Of a DNA stretch of 64,000 bases, positions 1 through 12,504 are shown one piece after another. Below the pieces are notes generated by a model. The model was not told where the DNA came from. It was given only the letters and a program-made list of their open reading frames with translations, and searched no databases. Made by a program: the position numbers and the translations under genes. Within the stretch, counting starts at the first letter, position 1; every line of letters starts with the position of its first letter. Where the stretch lies: positions 62,001 to 126,000 of the forward strand of contig WFMF01000015.1 of the NCBI GenBank assembly GCA_011033025.1, given 5' to 3'. The DNA comes from Beroe forskalii. Taxonomy: Eukaryota > Ctenophora > Nuda > Beroida > Beroidae.

Positions 1-2058
1 TTTCATCGGTCAGAATCCAGATATTTTCTGTGTGTAAGATATCTATACTTACCCATCGAATACGCCTGATTGACCATCGATTTTCATTTAAATCGAATTT
101 TTGACTAAGCCCTAAGGAGAAAACAGAATACTTTGACAATTGACAGTAAACGTGTACAAACTGATAGAGCAAACATACAACTTATTAAATTCTTCATGTG
201 AAAGAATATTCAGGAATATTCTCATTACTTCCCACTGGTACATTATTTAAATATTCACGCTCTCTGACTGAATGCAAGACACCATCAGTCTTAATGATGG
301 TGTGTTGCAACGTGTTAGGAGATTCTCTTCACGTCTCACGAGATTACTCTTGGCAACACTCCAACAGAAGGAGCAGGAGTCAGGAGTAGTGTCAGACTGC
401 ATAGAAACAATAGGCGGTAAAGTGTGACAGAATTATCATAGCTTAACACGCTGACTTGATACTTTTAAGACGCCTACTTGGTGGAAGCAACACTCCCATT
501 GTAATACACACGGCAACTTAGATTGGGTTACAATGCATAGGAACAGCTCTTATTACAGATTTGGCATAATTCCATGTACATGCAGTATCATTACAGTGAT
601 GATATCAGCTGAATTCGTCTCACAAGGCAGTAACACTCCCGAGTTGTACTGTGTATTTTTATGTCATGTGTATCACTGATATGTTCATGAAAATGGACAC
701 TTGCACAATGCACGTCGGTACTACTTGTTGCGTGAATTTTATGGTTTTTGTTCATACTTCATACACACTAGGGGGGGGGGCAGTAATCACAGCATCTGAC
801 CATTGACCAGTAATGAAAAATGTATAGTAACTAACGTACCTGTTCCAAAATACCTGCCAATGCAATCTGATCCCCTTTATAATAATAATAATAATAAAAT
901 ATGGATGCTTATACACAGTACTGATGAGATAAAATAAGTAAATTACTTTAACCCTATGCACAACTGTGTGGAATACTTCTGGCAGTAACTTGTACTTGTA
1001 ACTTGTACTTGTCAAACACCGCTACACTCAATTCATGTCACACAGAAAACTTTCACAACATTGAGTTGGTGTAATACACATTGTAAACATTGAAGTCAGA
1101 GCACTTGAGAACAGAGAAAATTTAAGATTTACATGGCTCACCGACGGTTCGACATCAGTTTTATTGATAGGGAACATATCTACTAGTTAACTATATCAAA
1201 GTGACCCAAATAACATAATCATTGGGAGCCTTTGTTTTGTGTATCACAGCGGCCGACGGTATACGTGACCCAAACATCATCAGTCGAGGAGTGAATTGCT
1301 ATGTCCAATCAAAGCTTATAAGGAATAAAAACCCATTTTTAGGAGCGCAAAAGAACACATTGTCACGTCATGAACATGCCACTTTGTGCTATGATAACTA
1401 CGTCATCTCAACTGGCTATTCATTACAAACCAAGTGCAGCATTATACACCAATACACAATACCCCCATTCATGATTATCATATGCATTGCACAACTCTTC
1501 CAGACTTTAGGAAATATATTCAATTCTGTTGCTCTGATCATGCACCAGGCAAAAAGGGGCAAATAATTTATGCATCTAGATCGATCATGTACGAGGTAGC
1601 CCAGGGTGAAATGTAAATCGTGACATAATTTCATTAGCAAGAACATTTGACCAAGCTAACGGATAAATAATTAATTAAGTTTCGGACAGAGTAAATTATA
1701 ATTTAAATCAAATATAATTCGGAAGATTTTTAACGGTTTTGAGAGCATATTATAATTATAAGAGTATAAGGCACATCCCAGGCCACAAAAAGTCACCTTT
1801 TTCAACCGCAGAATCGCAAGTCTCAACTCGCATTCAAACAACACACAGTGCTGAGTAAAGTGCTTCGAGTCAAAATTGGAATGTCCATTCAATTTAATGC
1901 GTAGTTACATCAATCTTAAAGCAAATTTTATGCTAAGCCTTACCGACGAGTATTTTAATTCAGTACCAATCATAGCCCATAGGCGATTTCAATCTAAATT
2001 GTACGCATCATTCTGGTGCTAAAAGTAGTCGGTTCAATTATTTAAAGATTTGCTCAAT
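1..2058. other. Intergenic, no gene seen
   Basis: AT-rich DNA with no convincing exon. It holds two diverged copies of the window-wide GGCGG/TGACGTCATTATCA module: one at about 412-460 (+ sense, begins AATAGGCGGT and keeps ATTATCATAGC) and one at about 1370-1425 (- sense, GTGCTATGATAACTACGTCAT). A short poly-G run lies near 770 and an ATA/ATT microsatellite near 880. The small open frames here show no family resemblance or splice context. Confidence 0.6.
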
Positions 2059-2367
2059 TTACCACTTCAATAAGCTTGTGTGATATCTCAACAACCAGTG
2101 ATTTACATGCCGTAAAAAAAAGGAGGTATAATCAGGCGATATCTCAACAACCAGTGATTTACATAAAGCAGGAGGTATATAATCAGGAGTAAGATACTGC
2201 ATTGAGGAGACTGAGGAGGCGTCAGAGCATTCACCTGGTACTTCGTCCATCAGACTAAGGTCCTCAGTCACGTAAACAAGGGATGTCTCGTTCTGGGTTT
2301 CTTCCAAGATATTTGAAGCAAAGTCTAACTTTCCTCTGATTTCATTACAGTATACATACGGTAGCCT
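2059..2367 (-). CDS. Candidate terminal exon of an unrecognised gene
   Basis: Reading down the minus strand, a pyrimidine-rich acceptor (ttttttgtgtgtag) at about 2368-2380 opens a frame of 102 codons that ends with TAA at 2061-2059. The peptide starts RLPYVYCNEIRGKLDFASNI and continues with an acidic, serine-rich stretch containing SSVSSMQYLTPDY. Its composition looks coding rather than random, unlike nearby open frames. The last ~110 bp contain two copies of a ~55 bp tandem duplication (around 2080-2190), which has replaced the original C-terminus with a shifted second copy. I could not find the upstream exons and do not recognise the family, so this may be an isolated exon, a decayed gene, or chance. 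Confidence 0.35.
   Translation of the reverse strand, partial: RLPYVYCNEIRGKLDFASNILEETQNETSLVYVTEDLSLMDEVPGECSDASSVSSMQYLTPDYIPPALCKSLVVEISPDYTSFFLRHVNHWLLRYHTSLLKW
2085..2190. repeat. Tandem duplication, ~55 bp unit x2
   Basis: The string GATATCTCAACAACCAGTGA followed by TTTACAT occurs twice within ~110 bp, each time followed by a GGAGGTATA...ATCAGG segment. The copies differ by a few bases and a poly-A expansion. It overlaps the 3' end of the candidate exon. Confidence 0.8.
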
Positions 2368-4714
2368 CTACACACAAAAAATATCATATTATGAACGATG
2401 TATTATTGTACAGTGAACAGTGTATACTGTATACATCTTGATATCAATCTCAATAAGATCTAACTTCACATTATTTAGACGAATTGGGACTCAATACACT
2501 CCTTATGTATCTTTAGTTCTATTTTTACCAGCCTGACATTGCGACATTGCGAATGTCGCAATGAAAAATGTGCCCTATTTCCAGGCGCTGGGATAAAGAA
2601 GCCTCTGATTACATAATGAGTAAATGAGCAGGGTACGAGTGATCTACTGCTAAACAGTGGGAGGCGTAAGTAGCAAATATGCTGGTGGCTATTCAAATTG
2701 ACGTTTTGTTGTATTGTGCGATGAAATGCTGGAATAGCAATACTGAAAACGTCCCCGTTTATATTGACCGCCCCAAACCACACCCCGTTTGCATCCATCT
2801 TGCAGCAGCCTATTACACAACATATAGAAGATTTGTAGAACATTAGTACATCGGGGGATGGAACAACTTTCAACAAACATTAATTGTACTTGCACAAAGA
2901 AAATACATACGAATAAAATGATCTATTTTTGATGTGGCACCACCTATGTTGAAAGTACACATACTGATCATACTGACTAATGAATTGCATGGAATTTCGA
3001 ATGACTTTAGGTAGGCAAAACTTTCTAAATGCCAGGGAAAATTAAATTTTGTTTCGTCAAAATTTTCAACAAATCAACTCAAGAGATTAATGAAAGACTG
3101 GTTTTAGTTTTAGAACATTATTAAAAACGACATTCTCATCAACCAGGCGCATTCAATAAATAAATATAATATTCTATTGAATCATATAATAATTGCGGAC
3201 TACTACTAATAATAATATTGTGCCATTATTATCTTAAATTTAAAACCATCAAAATTGTGCAAGAATAATATATATATCATTTCGGGATCGCATACTTTTT
3301 GTCTGTGAGCAAACGCAAATTAGGTCTGATGATAGGTTGTAAAAGTTATAATTTAACTCCAGTTACAGTGCTTTATTGGCTTCCATTTCTATAGGAAGGA
3401 TGCATAATGCTTGGAAAGAAAAGGATCGATACTAGCATTTTCGTGACTTTTGATGTTTTAGATATTCTATAAGTAGTTCTCTTATCTAACTACTATGGAA
3501 AAATGAAAATTATATTTCCTTGAAGTTGAAATTCAAAGAACATTTCAGATTTTGAAACTGCTTCTGTCATACAAAAAGCAAGCGATCCCCGGAAAAAAGA
3601 TGAGCTAAAACAATAAGTGATAAATTTTGCAGATCAATATCATATTATAACGTTACGTTACTATTGTTATTTTGTTAGTATAATAATTCAGGGAAGTGTT
3701 ATTAATTCAACACACTAAATTAAGCTGGCATTCATAAGCAAGAGATTTTCATTTTACAAATGATTAAAAACTTTTTAAAACAATAAATTAATAATACAAA
3801 ACTCTTACTGCCATATTATTTCTATTCATTGAGTCGAATCCAGAACGAATTTAGGTAATTATAACTTAGCACAGGCTTATGCAAGATTTCCGATAAATTC
3901 TAGACACATGCCTTACGATAACGATCTCTAATTTCTAATTGTATTATCATTATAACTGTATTTCATATTTATTCATCATCTTTTGAACGCTTCCCAAATA
4001 TCATCAGTACAATTATGATAAATCTCTACAACTTCACAATATCATCCTCAACAGCATTCATTTTGACAGATTTACATTTTGAAATTTGACATGTTTTTCA
4101 AGCAGTACACAGGTCATGGAAGTATAAGCATTGTTTAGGCTAAAGAATTTTCCAAAGCTCAGTGCTCTCTATAACAGCGTACACAGTACACACTGCCGAG
4201 TGGCACATTGTCGCTTTACTCCTGTGCGAGCTACACACTCACAGTTCATGGCTATATATACTACACTTGCACTAAACCCCGCGTGCTAAAAATAGGCGGT
4301 TAGACATCATCAACATACAACATTGTGCTATGATAATGACGTCATCGTAACACCCTATTTCTCGCGTGTCCACAGTACAAGTCTGTGACGTCACCACATA
4401 GTTCACATAGTGTGGAGAGAGGGCTGCCATTAGTATATAGAGCTCACTTGACTGATGACAAACTAATTAACGACATGTTGTCAATGTGTACAGTGACAGT
4501 ACCTTGATATTAAGGAATGCAAAACGTCACCAGCAATGTGCTGTACAGACTACAGAGGAGGCTACTACTTCATGTCTTATGTATAGCAACTCACGACCCG
4601 ACAAGAACACGCCTAGACGCCTAGAAAAGTAGTAGCCTAGAACTCTACAGTGTACCAGTATATATAGAGTATGTACTCAATTATGGACTGACGACAACAG
4701 TTTGCAATGAGTCG
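2368..4714. other. Intergenic, AT-rich
   Basis: No supportable gene. A 133-codon minus frame (about 2475-2876) has no family resemblance and I do not call it. At 4300-4395 lies one of the best copies of the TGATAATGACGTCA module (TGACGTCA at 4337-4344), with a second TGACGTCA at 4386-4393. Confidence 0.6.
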
Positions 4715-5010
4715 CTCAATACACTATAGAATCGAGTTTAAAAAATTAAATGATTAATCATTCAATATTACGCAGCAATTTATTACACACACTTTAGTGA
4801 AATTCCGATCTCTCTATGTGATCTAATTTCTGAGATACAAGCGTGTAAAGTGTAACTCTGTATTCCGCTATGATACGTCATAAATCACTGCTATCGATTA
4901 CAATTAGTGCTGCTACGCCTCTGAGCGCTGTATAAACAATGTATTATGATGGGTGTTGTGTTGTTTTGTTTTGGTTCAGGGGTGCATTGTTTACTCAAAT
5001 TAGTGATTAT
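4715..5010 (-). repeat. ~300 bp interspersed repeat, copy 1
   Basis: One end reads CAATACACTATAGAATCGA. The middle contains TTAGTGAAATTCCGATCTCT and GATACGTCATAAATCACTG, and the other end is rich in TTTTGTTTTGGTTCAG. The reverse complement of 48655-48960 and the region 5960-6205 share these blocks in the same order. Non-coding and present three times in the window, so most likely a MITE-like non-autonomous element. Confidence 0.65.
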
Positions 5011-5959
5011 GGATGATACCAACTGGTTTCTAGTATTGTGCTAATTATCTAATTTGGTAACATCTTTGAAAAATAATGAAGCAAATGCTTCTGGATCATA
5101 CATATTATAGGCCGTAAAAATTAGCAAATCTTGTCTTTCATATTGTAGGTATCATTGTATATTGAAGGTTTTAGTCACTTCCAAGAGTCGATCGGTCGAA
5201 ACATCCGATGATCATAGATAGTATTGTCCAATTGAGCCCATCCGACACCCCAAATTCCCAAAAATTGGTCCAATTAAGTATAGTAATGGGTTGACAATGC
5301 TTAATTGATTTATTGACAACCTTCATTGCAATGTTTCTAACTTTTTTAACTTCTTAAACAAACGCAATGTATCTTCTGGGCAATCTAACTGGGCTAAGAA
5401 AATTCAGCTAATATTGATGTGATTATGGTGGTGATTATGGTGGTCACGATGAACATCATAAGTCCTATAATTTAAAATTTCTGATGGGCCCAAGTACGTA
5501 ATTATAAAGCCATCTGATAGGATTGAAACTAACGGTGAATGATCAAATCCAATGAGGGTCATTCGAAATCATAAGTTCAATAGTCCAATGACAATAAACT
5601 TGACATGTCCATTGAACACTCTGAAGAATGAATCTAAGTGGATTCCATGGACTCCAGACCAGTACCTACAGTGTTCATACTCTAGCTCTAGGAACCTGAC
5701 TTCTGAACTGATTTTAGAAGTGGAGCCAGTAAAACACTAGAGCAGTAGGAGTTAATTTCCTGTCTGTACGGTGCTATTCATAGAGCTAATGTGCTCAGTT
5801 GCTCACTTCCTTTGATTTGATATACCATATTAATCAGTAATGCAAATATACTATTACCAAATTAGTTGATCCCTAGTAATTAATATCCATTCCAAACTAT
5901 GTAATTATTGTCCGTCAAAAATATTAATTATCAGGGTGAAAAAATAAATGACAAGCAAA

Positions 5960-6205
5960 CAATAATTTCCGACTACGTTCTTATGTAAACTATGATATTA
6001 CGCAGTGCGTGATACATTCCTCTTCCTGCGAATCAGTGATTTATGACGTAGCAGCATGATCAAATTACGTACACTTAATATCGCTGTAACTCCGTGTAGA
6101 AAGCAGATAGAGAGCTCGGGTTTTCACTAATCTGCATAATTTTGTGAAATAAAGCTGGTAGTAAAATAAAATCGGCAACTTCAGTATAGTGTATTGGTCC
6201 TTTAA
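5960..6205 (+). repeat. ~300 bp interspersed repeat, copy 2 (inverted to copy 1)
   Basis: It contains AATCAGTGATTTATGACGTA, then AGAGAGCTCGGGTTTTCACT, and ends with TATAGTGTATTGGTCCTTTA. This is the same order of blocks as copy 3 at 48.7 kb and the inverse of copy 1. Copies 1 and 2 face each other about 1 kb apart, so they could also be the ends of one longer element at 4715-6205. Confidence 0.6.
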
Positions 6206-7115
6206 AGGATCTAAAACAATACATAATGCGACATCATCTAACGACGTAATTTACATTAAATCCGCAATACTACAATAATAATAGCTCTATCCTACGAAAT
6301 ATATCGGATAATGTCTAAGATCAATGCCCTTGTAAGCTTGTAATAGTTATTCACACGTTCAAGAATCGACATGCACGATCATGGAGGTCGATCAGTCTAA
6401 GGGGATCAAAGGGTTGGTACCCAAAAGTAGTATTTTATATCACAGAGGGGTGCCTATCGAATCTTTTTTTTCGTGTGATAGTTCAAAAACATTGTGTAAA
6501 CAGAGAAGTTAGATCATTCATCGTGTCTATATGTACACATCATGGGCATATATCTATGTATTCGACAAACTACATGTATATGACATATCATGTCCTTGTT
6601 ACAATACATATTCTGTTTATCCACAAAACATAAGGAATACACATCGTGATCTCTTATATACTAAAGCTTTAAGCAGTTCATGATCTATATAGTCCGCTAC
6701 TTGTAGGCGCTTCCCCATGCAATGTACAGTATAATCAGTATAGATATCATATCATACGCATCATCATCAAAAATATAAGAATCCCAAAGAATTTCAGATC
6801 ATCTTTATCATCAGTGTAATCATTATCGTATCATATGTATTTTAAAGAGCGTAAGTTGACCACAGCATTTCCAAGTCTTGTGTATCATCACGTTATTGAG
6901 CTATGTATATATCATTGCACTTGGTTCTTCGGCATAGCTTCCCCACTTGCCAGCTCACCCACTCAAGTGACTTGTCTCTTAGTGCGGTATTCTCTAAAAC
7001 TGTTTAAGGGAGTGTCTCTAGTTGCTCGGAGAGTTTCCGTGGAGAGTGTTTGTTGCTAGGGGCACGACTAAGCCGGGATGTATCCAGTAGCCTGCCTCTT
7101 GACAGAGCCTCATGG
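6206..7115. other. Intergenic, 3' flank of the zinc-finger gene
   Basis: AT-rich. No exon recognised. The last few hundred bases should hold the 3' UTR of the minus-strand zinc-finger gene. Confidence 0.5.
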
Positions 7116-9869
7116 CTACGTCGAGCTGGCCTCCTGCTTCATCGACTTGCCGGCTGCTGCCGCCGAACTGTCGTCCTCCTCGTTAGCCAGATTGAGCCTT
7201 TGTTTTTGTGAGTTTACAAGCTGCATCTTCCAGTTGATGCGCTCGTTGGCACTGAACATCTGGAGACAAGCCTCCACGCCATGCTCCTCATACACGTGCT
7301 GCTTCAGCAGACACTTCTGGGTGTAGGTCTTCGTGCAGAAGGCACACTTGATCTTCATATTCCAATGGATGGTGTACACATGCCGATTGAGGGAGCTACG
7401 TTGGGAGAACTTCCGGTGACAGATCTTGCAGGAGTATTTCTTGTAATCCAGGAACTGATTCAGATTTGAGTTGTCAGCCCCACTTGATGACTCGGAGGAG
7501 GGTGTTTGGGAGTGCTGAGGAGGCTGTTGTTGTTGTTGCTGCTGCTGTTGCTGCTGACTGACCGGTTTGCCTTGGGGCGGGGGAGGAGGGGGAGGAGGAG
7601 GGTATTCCTGCTGAGGTGGCGTGGTGCTGCTCCCACCTGACTCAGTAGTTTCAAAGGTGTTTCCAGAGGTCGGGGTGGTTTGTGAGGTAAAGATGTTGGA
7701 AGTGGAGGTGGAGGAAGGAGTAGGGATACAGCTAGCTGCAATCAGCTGGGAGATGAATGCGTTGTTTTTCTGTATGTTCAAGAGGGGCAGGTCTTTCTTT
7801 CCCAGGAACGACTGCAGAGGTTGAGTGGTTGGAATAGGGCTCGGCAAGTTAGACAGGTTTCCGTTTTCATACTGTCCCCTCACATCTGGAGGCTGTCCAG
7901 GTCGTGGTATGATGGAGGGGAGGGGGTTTCCGAAGGCGGTATCGAATCTATGAAGTGGTATTGGAGGTAGGGGAAGGTGTCGGCGGTCCTGAAAAAATGT
8001 TCTCTCTCTGTTTGGATCAGGGGGAGAATCCTTCATGTAGTAGTTAACTTCAGGCATGTACGTCAGGTTTGGGGTTCTCATCAGATTTGGAGTGACAGGC
8101 CCAGGTCCAGCTGGCATTGGACCATTCCTGTAATCCCTCATAGCATTCTCATTATCATCTTCCGGGGATGTTCCTGGTGTACAAGATGAGGTTCTCTCTC
8201 GGACCTTTGGGGACTCCTGATCCTCATTGGAACTGTGAGCACTCCTTGAGCTGCCTCCACTGGTGTTACTCTGGCAGGGTGACACCTTGACTTTGGGTGA
8301 CATCTGCATCCTCCCTTCCTCCGGGTGTCGGATGGCTCCATGGCTGTCAGCAGGGCTCCTACTCTCCACTTCATGTCTGTGCTGTCTCCTGTCATCCTCC
8401 TCCTCTTCATTGTACTTCATGTGCTCCACACCTACTGGTACCCCATGGTGGGGGAGTGGTTCGTGGAGTGGTGGACCCTGGGGGTGGTAGCTGTGCATGG
8501 GGGCCGGGGACTGCTGCTCTCTGCTGTCCATCCCCACGTCTTCCTGGTGGACCCCTCCCTCCATCACCACCTCTCTCTCCTCAACCTGATCCAGCTGCTC
8601 TATCCGCTCCATGGGCACCATCTGATCTATCACTTCCTCAGGATGGGACTCAGCAGGCTGGTCTACCGGACACCTGTGGTGTCTGAGTCGCTGCTTCGAC
8701 TGGAAGTGGTTGTGGCACTTGATGCAGACGAAGGACAGCTTGTAGTGGGACAGCCTGGTGTGACACTTCAGGTGGGACTGCTTGTGAAACCGGTCCTTGC
8801 ACAACTTGCACTTGTAGTACTTGTGGTGGGACAAGCCCCGCATTTTGGATGTTGGTGAAAGGCCAGTCACCAGGTTCCCCTCTTCACGTTTCACGGTTGC
8901 TTCTGCTCCTTCAGGAGGAATTTCAGCAGTTCTCGGTTTGTAGGACTTCAGATTCTTCAGCAGTTGTCTGGCTACCTTGCTTCTTACCTGAAATCAAAAA
9001 AGTGACGTTAGATATTCTGCGAATACATATAATTTGGAATGAAATTTCAGTCTATTCCAGAAAAACCAATAATTTCGTCTTAATTCTTTTATTATTCTAA
9101 ACTTGCTACACGAAAGTACAATCTTTGTCGCTGTATATTTAAAATAATTGTGGACTGGCATAATTAATGTGGACTGGCAAAATTAATAAAAGTTACTATT
9201 TTAAACAACCTAAAGCAGTTAAATCACGTATAATTGTGCCTTTATGCAATACCTATAAGTTTAACGAATTAAATAAAAATGTAACTGTTACCTACGTGCA
9301 TAATATGTAAATTTGTTTCATTAGATTTCATTGAACGAGAGAAAAAAGCATTCATCACTTAGAGGTATTGAAAGAAAAGTATTTCGTTTTTCTAAAAAAA
9401 GTAAAAAGGTAATTAGCGACTGCAAAACGTTATATTATGTAAGATAAATTATTACTCTAGACATTACGAGACAGTCTCGCTCTAAAATGCGACTTTAAAT
9501 TTCAAAATAACATTTCATTTCACCAACTTACCTATATATTATAAATTTATAACTGCTTGTGAACCTGATAACTATGTAACATGAAGGCACGCCCCACACA
9601 TAATATGACTAAGAATACCCTCTCCGACCCACCTGGGCAGTTTCCTCCATGATCATTATCTCCTGCTCTGAGATGTTCGCCGGAATGTTGTCATTCTCCT
9701 CGAGGAAGTCGAGTTTACAGAGGGCACTCTCCGTTTCCTCAAGTGCAGTTATAATGCTCTCCTTGATGAACTTGAAGGCGAAGTCCAGCTGCGATTTCTT
9801 AGGCGGATCGTAAAGTACTTCGGGTTCCGGCTGCTCGGTTGGCAGCTCTTGAACCTGAGGATCTTCCAT
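7116..9869 (-). CDS. C2H2 zinc-finger protein (two exons, ~702 aa)
   Basis: Exon 1 is 9869-9633 (79 codons, ATG at 9869, donor GTGGGT). Exon 2 is 8987-7116 after a gatttcag acceptor, in phase 0, ending with TAG. Domains: an acidic, helical N-terminus (residues 1-80); a classical C2H2 finger at about 137-160 (CKLC...HLKCH), followed at once by a second, degenerate C2HC-type finger (CIKC...HHRC); a ~400-residue low-complexity linker rich in P, S, E and Q with a poly-P and a poly-Q run; then a C-terminal finger pair at about 597-648 (CKIC...HVYTIH and CAFC...HVYEEH) and a K/S-rich tail. It is probably a nuclear DNA-binding regulator. The two separated finger pairs suggest bipartite binding. I cannot assign an orthologue. 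It lies head-to-tail 318 bp downstream of the METTL25-like gene. Confidence 0.85.
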
Positions 9870-10187
9870 TTTCCTATGAAAGTGACCAGGTTAGAGTGAA
9901 AATTTAATGCCAAAGATAAAGTGATTCAATTATCATACTGTTCAGTACAGATTACAGAATTCATTCAATTCAATACTAAAGTTCTAAACTATTCAAATGA
10001 TCATTTATTATGGTTAAGTTTTGGGAGTTTTTACATCAATGACTGTCTATTTATTATCACATATTTATCATCGATAAACGATATTGGGGACCATCAAAAT
10101 GTAAACTAAAAACAGTGTTACAAACACATTGAAATAAATTAATTAATTATTTAAAAACAGGCGAGGAATAAAAAGTATAAAAATTGG

Positions 10188-11612
10188 TTAATCTTTGGTG
10201 GCCACTATGGCAAAACATCGAGGAGAAATAATCGGATCAAATAAAGAGAAAATATTTGATTTGACACCATTATCGTGCAGATAGAGAACTCGGTCTAGTA
10301 GAATCACACATTCTATCACTCGAGCTAACATGGTCCTAAGCTGATAAAACACGTAAAGCCGTCGCTCATGAACACCACTATACTTATTAAAATGTGCTAT
10401 CACAGCGGCCTCAGTCAAGTTATGATCGATCTTAAGTTTACTAAACGCTGCTTTGGAGTATGACAGAAAGTCCGTTTCTTTCGTGGCAGCGTGCCCAACG
10501 TTCTGAGCGGGAGGACTGTCACAAACTTCTAAAAGCAGGACTTGGAACACAGCCCGGAAGAAGAGATTTTTGGCAGGAAAAACCTCTGATGCAGCCATCT
10601 TTTCAGGGGCTTGTTGAGCTAAATTCAGGGCATTTCTAGTGAAGTATAAAGGAGACTGCTGTAAATACTGAGATAGAGGGTAAGCATGGACTGCTGATGG
10701 GTCGGATAGCTTCTCCTTGTGACACCCCTGAGTCATGTATCGGAGTGTTCTCTCCTTCTGAGTGATGAGATGGTAACAGCACCCCACTGAGACAATGCAC
10801 TTCAGATCAGGGCAGGTCAGGAAGATCTTGAGGAGTAGGGAGGTGAGGTCCCCACAGGCATGCAGGCCTATCAGCATGGACCTGACCCCACCCTGGGCAT
10901 AACCCTCACTCAGGGATGCTATGGAGGTGACGAAGTTAGGTGAGATGTGCTCTGAACTGAGTTCTAGTGTCAGGGGAAGGTAATGGTTGAGAGGGCGCGA
11001 GGGAGGGACTTGCTTCGGATTGAGCTTCTTGTAAAGGGGCAGCCACTGCTTGTCCATTAGCAGATTCCTCTGTAGCCCTCCCGAGGTATTACCCTCCTCC
11101 CTATCTAAACCAATTACTCTAACTTGGGGGTTTGTTAGAGCTATGTTCTCAGGCAGATACCCCTTGCCACTGCCGAAGTCAATGACCTGCCCAGTTCCTT
11201 CGAGCAGGTGTGTCACAGCACTGCTCATCTGGCTCACCTCGTGTTGCTTCTTAGGACTCATGCCCAGAGTCACTATCATGTTCTCTTGCCCCACAGCCTG
11301 CCCCGCCTCATGGAGGCCAGCAGCAGATGTATAACCGGCAAATGACTGGCAGATACTCCGGCAATTTCCGATCAGCTCGGCTAGGGATCGCGGAGTGTTA
11401 TCGGAGCCGGTGAAATGGTGCGGGTCAGGCAAGTGACACAACTCCACATCGCTTAGATTCAGCAGGTACGAGTCCCAGCCTTTGTCTTCGATAAACTGCC
11501 AGTGGTTTTCTTGGAAAAAAGACACGAGAGGAGCGTCGCAGAGCAACCGGTAATCAGTTAAAACGCGCCTGCAGAGCTCAACCTTCGAAATAATGTCATC
11601 TGGCGAGAGCAT
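10188..11612 (-). CDS. METTL25-like methyltransferase (single exon, 474 aa)
   Basis: An uninterrupted 474-residue frame from ATG at 11612 to TAA at 10188. It has an N-terminal helical segment, MSPKKQHEV (118-126), the SAM-binding glycine loop VIDFGSGKGYL (143-153), an acidic motif-II-like end IGLDRE (167-172), GLHACGDL (249-256), VGCCYHL (276-282), and a conserved C-terminal block with RVIECVILLDRVLYLHDNG. This set is diagnostic of the METTL25/METTL25B (RRNAD1) family of class-I SAM-dependent methyltransferases; length is close to family members. I cannot separate METTL25 from METTL25B. The lack of introns is notable beside the intron-rich neighbours and could reflect intron loss or an old retrocopy, but the frame is intact and family motifs are kept, so it looks functional. 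Confidence 0.9.
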   Translation of the reverse strand: MLSPDDIISKVELCRRVLTDYRLLCDAPLVSFFQENHWQFIEDKGWDSYLLNLSDVELCHLPDPHHFTGSDNTPRSLAELIGNCRSICQSFAGYTSAAGLHEAGQAVGQENMIVTLGMSPKKQHEVSQMSSAVTHLLEGTGQVIDFGSGKGYLPENIALTNPQVRVIGLDREEGNTSGGLQRNLLMDKQWLPLYKKLNPKQVPPSRPLNHYLPLTLELSSEHISPNFVTSIASLSEGYAQGGVRSMLIGLHACGDLTSLLLKIFLTCPDLKCIVSVGCCYHLITQKERTLRYMTQGCHKEKLSDPSAVHAYPLSQYLQQSPLYFTRNALNLAQQAPEKMAASEVFPAKNLFFRAVFQVLLLEVCDSPPAQNVGHAATKETDFLSYSKAAFSKLKIDHNLTEAAVIAHFNKYSGVHERRLYVFYQLRTMLARVIECVILLDRVLYLHDNGVKSNIFSLFDPIISPRCFAIVATKD

Positions 11613-12504
11613 GGGACTAAAATGGATGTGTTCGTGTCAATTTACATCGCACTAGTGATCTGGTGAAACCGTAAACAAATCGACGTACTAAGTAGGTACT
11701 ACGTACAGCATTGAAGTATTAAGTAATGAAGCAAATGAAGTATTGAACTATTGAACACTAATTGTTAAAGTGAGTAAACATTCAAAAGCGATTATGAAAT
11801 TAGCATAATATTTTGAAGGCATAATATGAAATTTTGCCTTCAGGTCTTCAAATCTCAAGCAATTAAACCATTGTCTTAGACACATTCACGAACCAAAATA
11901 CAATAACCCGTACCTAAAAATAAAATCACGCACACACCGTTATTCGAGCTCACAAAACACTGGACATAACGCATGACGCACCTGAAATCACGCACAGTAC
12001 AAAGACACGCTCAACAAGCCAGCTCTAGAGATCAGATAGGGGAGAGAGAGACACGATGCAGCACTATATATAATATTCATTAGACATATTAGAAATATTG
12101 TGTATTATTTCGAGTGTACGGGGTGTACTTGCGCGGTCAATTAATTGCTTACTGCTCTCTTTCGGAGCTGCGCACAGCACATTATCATGATTATATGATC
12201 ATGTTTGTGTGTTTGTGCGTGTGTGTGAGAGGTTCAGGTGAGTGTCCGTGAGTGTCTGTGTGATGGTGCACATGGCTTGGCAATGTGCGACATGGCTGCG
12301 CGCTGAATTCACAATGCCCATGGCTGTGAACTAAGCAACTGAGCTTGCTTCAGCCTTCTATGAATCTATAATGCTTGTGTTTTTACTACTTATTGCTGAA
12401 CAAAATCACGCCATTCAGCTACGGCAATTTAATCGCATCGGAACACTATGACGAGTTAACTGAATTCAAAATAGAAATAAATTTCCGGTGAAACAATATA
12501 TTCG
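11613..12504. other. Intergenic, upstream of METTL25-like gene
   Basis: No gene seen. It should contain the METTL25-like promoter. A GT-rich stretch occurs at about 12200-12265. No TATA box or CRE/GATA module stands out. Confidence 0.45.

Noticed and set aside
2475-2876. 133-codon minus frame
   Set aside because: No recognisable motif, no credible splice or start context, and composition like surrounding intergenic DNA.
8325-8858. 177-codon plus-strand frame opposite the zinc-finger exon
   Set aside because: Antisense shadow of the long low-complexity coding exon.
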